A DNA stretch of 6,285 bases from an uncultured Eubacteriales bacterium (GTDB lineage Bacteria; Bacillota; Clostridia; Christensenellales; CAG-138), in assembly GCA_902768995.1 (NCBI GenBank), contig CACXNN010000084.1, positions 1 to 6,285 of the forward strand, written 5' to 3'. The number at the start of each line of letters is the position of its first letter. The first letter of the stretch is position 1. Shown piece after piece: positions 1 through 6,285 of this stretch. A program made the translations under genes and the position numbers. The notes under the pieces are model-generated. The model did not search any database. It worked only from the letters and a program-made list of their open reading frames with translations, and was not told where the DNA came from.

Positions 1-1
1 C

Positions 2-1345
2 ATGGTTCAGCTGATCACCAACGCCAAGGGCTTTTTCAACGACATGACCGAGGAGGTCCGTTTGTTTTTGGGGCAGACGGACATCTTGCCCTATGCCCCG
101 GAGGCGGAGCTGCGGCTCTTCGTCGTTTCATACGGCGGCGTAGCCAAATGCCTGGCCATGCCTCAGCACGTGGAAAAGATCGTGCCGGTGCTGCCCGGCG
201 CCGACCCATTGGACGTGAAGCGGCAGCAGAAGCGGGCGTTGAAGCTGTGCGTCTATCAGGTCATGCAGGAACTCTATCCCGTGGCCACGCCCTGGGGGTC
301 CCTCACGGGCATCCGGCCTACCAAGCTCTTTCGGGAGATCGCGGAGCGGCAGGGGGAGGCGGAGGCCAGGCGCTCCTTCCGGGAGCTGTTCACGGTGTCC
401 CCTGAAAAGCAGGCGCTGGTGGAGGAGATCACTGCCGTCCTCGGAGCGGAGGTGGCGAAGAAGGAGGGGGTGCTCAGCGAGTACGCCGATCACCTGATCC
501 TGGACATCCGCCGGGGGGCGGAGCTCCTGCGGGAGACGGGCTTTTCGGTGCGCACCTTCTATTTCGGCGGCGGCACCCCCACGGTCCTGCCCGCCCCGGA
601 GCTGGACCGGGTCCTGTCCGCCCTGGACGAAGCCTACGGCGTCAGGGGCCATGAGTTCACCGTGGAGGCGGGGCGGCCCGACACCATCACCCGGGACAAG
701 CTTTGGGTGCTGAAGGATCACGGTGTCACCCGCATCAGCATCAATCCCCAGACCATGAACGATCGGACCCTCCAGGCCATCGGCCGCTTCCATACGGCGG
801 CGGACATCGTCGCCTGCTTTGAGCTGGCCCGCCAGGAGGGCTTCGACTGCATCAATATGGACTTGATCGCGGGGCTGCCGGGGGAGGACGTGGAGGATTT
901 TGCCCGGACGTTGGAGGCGGTCCGCGCCTTCGACCCGGAGAATCTCACGGTCCACACCCTGGCTATCAAGCATTCCTCCCGGCTGAAAGCCCGGCTGGAG
1001 GAGTATCCCTTGCCTGACGGCGCGGCGGTGGAGGAGATGGTCCGCATGGGCGGGGCCGCGGCCCGAAAGATGGGCATGAAGCCCTACTACATGTACCGCC
1101 AGAAGTACATGCAGGGGAACCTGGAGAACGTGGGGTACGCTAAGCCCGGCGCCGAGTGCATCTACAACATCGACATGATGGAGGAGACCGTCAGCATCCT
1201 GTCCCATGGGGCCGGAGCCATGACCAAGCGGGTGTACGGCGCGGGGGCGCGGGTGGAGCGGCTGCCCAGCCCCAAGGACGTGCCCACCTGGTATCAGAAG
1301 CAGGAGAAGCTGTTCGGCGAGAAAAAACGTCTGTTTTCGGATTGA
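2..1345 (+). CDS. hemZ: HemZ-type radical SAM protein (coproporphyrinogen dehydrogenase-like) lacking its Fe-S cluster motif
   Basis: The 447-residue product resembles HemZ, a HemN/HemW-related radical SAM family annotated as oxygen-independent coproporphyrinogen III oxidase (cytoplasmic haem synthesis). Recognisable pieces in order are an N-terminal HemZ domain with WGSLTGIRPTKL (about 98-109), FGGGTPT (188-194), the TVEAGRPDTI strand (220-229), RISINPQ (244-250), INMDLIAGLPGE (284-295) and the C-terminal YRQKYMQGNLENVGY segment (365-379). The expected CxxxCxxC motif, which lies between the LTGIRPTK and FGGGTPT blocks in the family, is absent. The only cysteines are 50, 83, 272, 283 and 386. 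Residues run directly from EEITAVLGAEV (141-151) to KKEGVLSEYADH (153-164), about 35 residues short, and the family is usually 480-500 residues. As written it should not bind the [4Fe-4S] cluster, so it is either an inactivated gene or a sequence artefact. The ATG at position 2 fits the family N-terminus, but no ribosome binding site is visible because the window starts there. The stop overlaps the next promoter. Confidence 0.85.
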   Translation: MVQLITNAKGFFNDMTEEVRLFLGQTDILPYAPEAELRLFVVSYGGVAKCLAMPQHVEKIVPVLPGADPLDVKRQQKRALKLCVYQVMQELYPVATPWGSLTGIRPTKLFREIAERQGEAEARRSFRELFTVSPEKQALVEEITAVLGAEVAKKEGVLSEYADHLILDIRRGAELLRETGFSVRTFYFGGGTPTVLPAPELDRVLSALDEAYGVRGHEFTVEAGRPDTITRDKLWVLKDHGVTRISINPQTMNDRTLQAIGRFHTAADIVACFELARQEGFDCINMDLIAGLPGEDVEDFARTLEAVRAFDPENLTVHTLAIKHSSRLKARLEEYPLPDGAAVEEMVRMGGAAARKMGMKPYYMYRQKYMQGNLENVGYAKPGAECIYNIDMMEETVSILSHGAGAMTKRVYGAGARVERLPSPKDVPTWYQKQEKLFGEKKRLFSD

Positions 1346-1370
1346 CAATCGCGTCAAAGGCGGGTATACT
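1342..1370 (+). promoter_or_regulatory. Sigma-A promoter for the T-box/hisS operon
   Basis: A perfect -35 box TTGACA (1342-1347) and a -10 box TATACT (1365-1370) are separated by exactly 17 nt. Transcription should start around 1376-1378, just before the first paired strand of the T-box leader. The -35 box contains the TGA stop codon of the hemZ-like gene, so promoter and upstream gene overlap. An inverted repeat TTGAC/GTCAA spans the -35 and the spacer. Confidence 0.9.
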
Positions 1371-1463
1371 ACAGCAAAGGCTGAGAACGGAAGAGTAAAA
1401 GCGCAGCAAGACCCTAAAGCGAGTTCGGGACGGTGAAAGCCGGGCGGTGAGGGCGTTTCGAAG

Positions 1464-1466
1464 GAC
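1464..1466 (+). promoter_or_regulatory. T-box specifier codon GAC (Asp)
   Basis: In T-box leaders the codon read by the tRNA anticodon sits on the 3' side of the specifier loop, one base after a conserved GAA and followed by a purine. Here the order is GAA (1460-1462), G, GAC, A, which gives aspartate. The acceptor-end contact agrees: the T-box bulge TGGC (1549-1552) has C at the variable position and so pairs with G73, the discriminator of bacterial tRNA-Asp. Bacterial tRNA-His has C73 and would not match. Confidence 0.82.
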
Positions 1467-1555
1467 ATCCGGGAGCCGCGGGCAGGAAATGGCCCGCCGT
1501 GCAGTTCGCGTTAGGAATCAGAGTGAAGCGATTTTCGCTTAATCAGGGTGGCACC

Positions 1556-1594
1556 GCGGTCTTCCGTCCCTCACAGGAGACGGGGCCGCTTTTT
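1556..1594 (+). terminator. Regulated intrinsic terminator of the T-box leader
   Basis: The 5' arm 1556-1568 pairs with 1579-1589 to give 11 base pairs (one of them G-U), with a two-T bulge at 1562-1563. The loop can form three further pairs, CCT with AGG. The stem is followed directly by five Ts (1590-1594). The 5' arm overlaps the conserved T-box sequence, as expected for mutually exclusive terminator and antiterminator. It probably also stops transcripts arriving from the hemZ-like gene. Confidence 0.9.
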
Positions 1595-1600
1595 CGTAAC

Positions 1601-1606
1601 AGGAGG
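1601..1606 (+). promoter_or_regulatory. Ribosome binding site that fixes the hisS start
   Basis: AGGAGG lies 7 nt before the ATG at 1614. It rules out the in-frame GTG at 1548, which would start translation inside the T-box sequence and terminator and add 22 residues unlike HisRS. Confidence 0.92.
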
Positions 1607-1613
1607 AAGGACT

Positions 1614-2880
1614 ATGGCATATCAGGCACCCAAAGGGACCCGGGACGTTACCCCGGCGGAAAGCTATCGCTGGCAGTATGTGGAGGAGCTGATCCGCAGG
1701 ACCACCGCCCGCTATGGCTTCAAGGAGATACGGACCCCGGTCATCGAACATACGGAGCTCTTTCTGCGCTCCGTAGGCGACACCACGGACGTGGTGCAAA
1801 AGGAGATGTACACCTTCAACGACAAGGGCGGCCGCAGCATCACGCTGAAGCCCGAGGGCACGGCGGGGACCGTGCGCATGTTCGTGGAGCACGGGCTCTT
1901 CGCCGAGGCCATGCCCATGAAGGTCTACTATCTCAACTGCCCCGTGTTCCGCTATGAACGGCCCCAGGCCGGCCGGCTTCGGGAGCACCACCAGTTCGGC
2001 GTGGAGTGCTTCGGCGCCCCCGAGCCCAGCGCGGACGCGGAGGTCATCGCCATGGCCTGGGATATCTTCACCGCCATGGGCGCCCGGGATCTGACCGTGA
2101 AGCTCAACTCCATCGGCTGCCCCAAGTGTCGGGACCGGTATCAAAACGCTTTGAAAGCGTATCTGTCCGAGCACAGGGAGGAGCTCTGCGAGGACTGCCA
2201 GGTCCGGCTGGAGAAGAACCCCCTCCGGGTGCTGGACTGCAAGGTGGAGTCCTGCAAGAGGATCAACGCCAACGCGCCCCATACCATGGACTACGTGTGC
2301 GACGAGTGCCGGGCCCATATGGACAAGCTCCGGGGGTATCTCGACGCCATCGGCATCCCCTACGAGATGGACCCCATGCTGGTCCGGGGCCTCGACTACT
2401 ACACCCGCACCGTGTTCGAGATCGTCTCCGGCGCGGCAGGCGCTCAGGGCACCCTCTGCGGCGGCGGCCGGTACGACGGCCTGGTGAAGCAGATCGGCGG
2501 GCCCGAGGTGGCCGCGGTGGGCTTCGGCCTCGGCATCGAGCGGCTGCTCCTGTACCTCGATCAGCTGGGCGTGGAGGTCCCCAAGCCCGAGCCTGTGGAC
2601 GTGCTGATCTTCGGCATGGGCGACGCAGAGCGGCAGAAGGCCTTCGAGCTGGTGAACGGTCTTAGAAAGCTGGGCTACGCCGCCGATACGGACCACGTGG
2701 GCCGCAGCGTCAAGGCCAACTTCAAGTACGCCGGCAAGACCGAGGCGAAGCACGTGCTGGTCATCGGCGAAAACGAGCTGACCGACGGCAAGGGAAATCT
2801 TAAGAGAATGGCCGACGGGGAGCAGATTGAGGTATCGCTCACCGCCAGGGATATTGCAGAAACGATAGGAGGCAATAGTC

Positions 2881-2888
<8 letters not shown>
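1614..2888 (+). CDS. hisS: Histidyl-tRNA synthetase
   Basis: This class II synthetase charges tRNA-His with histidine in the cytoplasm. The 424-residue length is normal for the family. The N-terminus MAYQAPKGTRDVTP is typical. Motif 1 lies around RTPVIEHTELF (40-50). Motif 2 spans about 111-134, with FRYERPQAGR and HHQFGVE. The histidine-specific block LVRGLDYYTRT is at 256-266, GGGRYDGL at 283-290, and motif 3 GFGLGIERL at 303-311. The C-terminal anticodon-binding domain starts near 327. The insertion between motif 2 and the histidine block carries four cysteine pairs: C169/C172, C192/C195, C209/C214 and C229/C232. Similar cysteine-rich insertions occur in other clostridial HisRS, and a metal site is possible but is inference. 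It is the first gene behind the T-box leader, and its last 8 nt overlap aspS, which suggests translational coupling. No lesion is visible. Confidence 0.97.
2867..2872 (+). promoter_or_regulatory. aspS ribosome binding site inside hisS
   Basis: AGGAGG lies 8 nt before the aspS ATG (2881) and is embedded in the last codons of hisS. It supports the overlapping start ATGAGTGA, where the hisS stop TGA (2886-2888) lies inside the aspS start region. Confidence 0.85.
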
Positions 2889-4674
<1,786 letters not shown>

Positions 4675-4693
4675 TCAAAAAAGGAGAAACACT

Positions 4694-5023
4694 ATGGCAA
4701 ACGAAAACGTGATCCATATCGGTTCCGAGGAAGCCTTCGATAAGCTCATGGCCGGGGATGCCCCCGTGCTGGTGGACTTCTGGGCCACCTGGTGCGGCCC
4801 CTGCCGCATGATCGCCCCCATCGTGGAGGAGATCGCCAACGAGTACGCGGGCAAGGTCGTGGTGGCTAAGGTGGACGTGGATGAGATGGGCGAGCTTGCT
4901 CAGCGGTACCGCATCATGAACATCCCCACCCTGATGCTCTTCAAGCAGGGCCAGCTGGTGGACAAGGCCATCGGCGCCCGGCCCAAGGCCGCTTTGGAGC
5001 AGATGCTGAACAAGGCCCTGTAA
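4694..5023 (+). CDS. trxA: Thioredoxin
   Basis: This small cytoplasmic disulfide reductase keeps protein thiols reduced, itself recycled by thioredoxin reductase. The 109-residue length is standard. The active site WCGPC is at 33-37, the buried Asp of VDFWA at 28, and the cis-proline of NIPT at 78. The C-terminal helix ends with LEQMLNKAL. There is no signal peptide. An AGGAG (4682-4686) lies 7 nt before the ATG. It sits 19 nt after aspS and 5 nt before the desulfurase gene, with no terminator on either side, so it is probably co-transcribed from the T-box promoter. Adjacency to a cysteine desulfurase suggests a role in reducing persulfide or disulfide intermediates, but this is inferred from position only. 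Confidence 0.96.
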   Translation: MANENVIHIGSEEAFDKLMAGDAPVLVDFWATWCGPCRMIAPIVEEIANEYAGKVVVAKVDVDEMGELAQRYRIMNIPTLMLFKQGQLVDKAIGARPKAALEQMLNKAL

Positions 5024-5028
5024 CGGGA

Positions 5029-6108
5029 ATGGACCGCATGTATCTGGACAACGCCGCCACCACCCGGCTCTCCCGCCGGGCGATGGCGGCCATGTTGCCT
5101 CTTATGGAGGGGGAGCAGGGGAATCCTTCCTCCCTCCACAGCTATGCCCGGGAGGCGCGAAAGGCCCTGGAAAGGGCCCGGGGCCAAGTGGCCCGGTGCA
5201 TCGGCGCCGACGAGGGGGAGATCGTCTTCACCTCCGGCGGCAGCGAAGGCAACAACTATCTGCTCCGCGGCGCGATAGAGGCGAATCGGGATCGGGGCAG
5301 CCATGTGATCACCTCCGCGGTGGAGCATCCCTCCGTGCTGAACACCCTCCGCGCGTTGGAAAAGCAGGGGCGCATCCAGCTCACCGTCCTGCCCGTGGAT
5401 GGGTACGGCCGCGTGTCCGTAGTGGACCTGTTCGCGGCCCTGCAGCCGGACACGGTCCTGGTGTCCGTCATGCTGGCCAACAACGAGGTGGGCACGCTGC
5501 AGCCCATCTCCAGCATCGGCAACCTGTGCCGGGAGCGGGGCGTCCTATTCCATGTGGACGCTGTGCAGGGAGCGGGCCATCTGCCCCTGGACGTGCAGGC
5601 GCTGCGGGCGGACATGCTGACACTCTCCGCCCATAAGTTCCACGGACCTCGGGGCGTTGGCGCTGCCTACGCCCGCAAGGGCACGCAGGTCGCCCCCCTT
5701 ATGACGGGTGGGGAGCAGGAGAAGCACCGCCGGGCCGGCACGGAGAACGTGGCCGGCACTGTCGGCATGGCGGAAGCTCTTATGGAGCAGACAGAGGACA
5801 TGGAGCAGGAGAGGGAACGCCTCCAAAGCCTGTCCGAAAAGCTGATCGGCGGCATCCTGTCCACTTTCGAGGGCGTGTCCCCCGACGAGCTGCTGGCCCT
5901 GCTGGACATGCAGGGCGTGGCCGCCTCCGCGGGGTCCGCCTGCACCGCCGGGTCCAACGAACCCAGCCACGTGCTGCAGGCCATGGGGCTGCTGGACGGC
6001 AGGCGCTGCGCGCCGCTGCGGTTGTCCCTGGGCCGGTATACAAAAGCGGAGGAGATCGACCGGGTCCTGGACATCCTGTCCAAGACGGTGGCCCGGCTCC
6101 GCGGATAG
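5029..6108 (+). CDS. Cysteine desulfurase (NifS/IscS family) with a short internal gap
   Basis: This PLP enzyme takes sulfur from cysteine as a persulfide for Fe-S clusters or tRNA thiolation. Seen are YLDNAATT (5-12), GNPSSLHS (31-38), the TSGGSEGNN PLP-phosphate segment (68-76), EHPSV with His100, DAVQ (Asp177, Gln180), SAHKFHGPRG with PLP lysine 203, RRAGTENVAG (234-243) and the catalytic loop GSACTAGS with Cys305. The 359 residues fall about 20 short of the usual 380 or so. The missing part lies between GGILST (274-279) and FEGVSPDELL (280-289), where relatives carry a strand with NG and LP(G)N. The frame is kept. Two starts are possible: ATG 5029, with GGGA directly abutting it, or ATG 5038, with better GGGA spacing and a product beginning MYLDNAATT. 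In Bacillus subtilis a desulfurase (YrvO) serving MnmA lies a few genes after hisS-aspS, so this may be its counterpart. That is inference. Confidence 0.92.
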   Translation: MDRMYLDNAATTRLSRRAMAAMLPLMEGEQGNPSSLHSYAREARKALERARGQVARCIGADEGEIVFTSGGSEGNNYLLRGAIEANRDRGSHVITSAVEHPSVLNTLRALEKQGRIQLTVLPVDGYGRVSVVDLFAALQPDTVLVSVMLANNEVGTLQPISSIGNLCRERGVLFHVDAVQGAGHLPLDVQALRADMLTLSAHKFHGPRGVGAAYARKGTQVAPLMTGGEQEKHRRAGTENVAGTVGMAEALMEQTEDMEQERERLQSLSEKLIGGILSTFEGVSPDELLALLDMQGVAASAGSACTAGSNEPSHVLQAMGLLDGRRCAPLRLSLGRYTKAEEIDRVLDILSKTVARLRG

Positions 6109-6142
6109 CGAAAAAATGCAAAAAATACCTGTATGTTCCCGA

Positions 6143-6180
6143 TCCCTCTCCTGCATACTACCAGGAGAGGGACGCGTTTT
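6143..6180 (+). terminator. Probable intrinsic terminator after the desulfurase gene
   Basis: A perfect 11-bp stem (6143-6153 with 6162-6172) with an 8-nt loop CATACTAC begins 35 nt after the desulfurase stop. The T-run is weak: four Ts at 6177-6180, separated from the stem by CGCG. The stem is strong enough to end the hisS operon, but termination may be incomplete. Confidence 0.7.
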
Positions 6181-6222
6181 CATATGGCTCCCTCCATCGT
6201 GAAGGAAAGGCGGTAAACGGAC

Positions 6223-6285
6223 ATGAGAACAGCAGGTGTGGGCTTAGGCATGGTCGGCGGGATGGCGCTGGCGGTCACGGCGATG
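6223..6285 (+). CDS. Start of a small glycine-rich hydrophobic protein (partial)
   Basis: The first 21 residues read MRTAGVGLGMVGGMALAVTA and then M, and the gene runs off the right edge. An in-frame TAA at 6214 excludes an earlier start. AAGGAAAGG (6202-6210) could be a ribosome binding site, although its 12-nt spacing is long. Glycines at 5, 7, 9, 12 and 13 in an otherwise apolar stretch suggest a membrane-embedded or membrane-associated helix, as in short clostridial hypothetical proteins of the YtxH kind. I do not recognise a specific family. It follows the probable terminator, so it likely has its own promoter, although none is clear in 6109-6222. Confidence 0.5.
   Translation, partial: MRTAGVGLGMVGGMALAVTAM

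Larger units (their letters stand above)
1377..1594 (+). ncRNA. T-box riboswitch leader, tRNA-Asp responsive
   Basis: This leader controls the hisS-aspS operon by premature termination relieved when uncharged tRNA binds. Stem I closes with GGCT (1379-1382) against AGCC (1474-1477) and CGGA (1388-1391) against TCCG (1468-1471), with a GA-rich kink between. The specifier loop has AGTA (1394-1397) opposite GAA (1460-1462). The stem above it pairs AAGCGC (1399-1404) with GCGTTT (1453-1458). The apical GGTGAAAG (1432-1439) matches the usual distal loop. A 6-bp hairpin (1478-1483 with 1492-1497) and a stem III hairpin (1526-1531 with 1535-1540) follow. The T-box AGGGTGGCACCGCGG lies at 1545-1559. 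In the antiterminator, AGGG (1545-1548) can pair with CCCT (1568-1571), which excludes the full terminator hairpin. Pairings were drawn by hand, so outer limits are approximate. Confidence 0.93.

Noticed and set aside
1156..1398. Short + strand open frame overlapping the hemZ end and the promoter
   Set aside because: It is out of frame with the hemZ-like gene, its product has no recognisable motif and its end lies inside the T-box leader.
1464..1466. The leader as a histidine-specific T-box because hisS is the first gene
   Set aside because: The codon in the expected register is GAC, and the bulge C matches discriminator G73 of tRNA-Asp rather than C73 of tRNA-His.
128..1468. Long open frame on the - strand opposite the hemZ-like gene
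   Set aside because: The product is low-complexity (His, Leu, Gly and Gln rich) with no recognisable motif and mirrors the + strand gene. Strong G/C preference at third codon positions removes stops from the antisense frame.
1548..1613. GTG at 1548 as an alternative hisS start
   Set aside because: It lies within the T-box sequence, has no ribosome binding site and adds residues absent from HisRS. ATG 1614 has AGGAGG at 7 nt.
1499..1957. Open frame on the + strand running through the leader into hisS in another frame
   Set aside because: It crosses the T-box and terminator, and its product is Arg/Gly/His-rich with no motif. The hisS frame is unambiguous.
6109..6222. A promoter or small RNA in the gap after the desulfurase gene
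   Set aside because: A-rich runs and ATAT-like stretches exist, but no -35/-10 pair with good spacing was found. Only the hairpin is supportable.

Overview
This window is a housekeeping segment from a GC-rich member of the Firmicutes, most likely class Clostridia. The evidence is the gene order (hemZ-like, then hisS and aspS behind a T-box leader), strong AGGAGG ribosome binding sites, a tRNA-sensing T-box riboswitch, and a strong G/C preference at third codon positions. A genus cannot be named from the sequence alone. All supported genes are on the + strand.

Layout. At 2-1345 is a HemZ-type radical SAM gene whose start is at or very near the left edge. A near-consensus sigma-A promoter (1342-1370) overlaps its stop codon. 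It drives a T-box leader (about 1377-1594) that ends in an intrinsic terminator. Then follow hisS (1614-2888), aspS (2881-4674, overlapping hisS by 8 nt), a thioredoxin gene (4694-5023) and a cysteine desulfurase gene (5029-6108), tightly packed with no terminator visible between them. A hairpin with a short T-run (6143-6180) probably ends the operon. At 6223 begins a glycine-rich, hydrophobic small protein that runs off the right edge. The only non-coding stretches are the 268-nt leader and about 114 nt after the desulfurase gene; both are described.

How it works together. The leader appears to sense uncharged tRNA-Asp. Its specifier codon reads GAC, and the T-box bulge TGGC has the C needed to pair with the G discriminator of tRNA-Asp. 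It does not match the C discriminator of tRNA-His. Aspartate starvation would therefore raise both synthetases and, if readthrough continues, thioredoxin and cysteine desulfurase as well.

Most unusual points. The HemZ-like protein lacks the CxxxCxxC cluster-binding motif, together with roughly 35 surrounding residues, through a clean in-frame gap. The cysteine desulfurase lacks about 20 residues just ahead of its catalytic-cysteine loop, also in frame. hisS, aspS and trxA look intact. I see no new multi-gene system, mobile element, CRISPR array or RNA gene other than the T-box leader.
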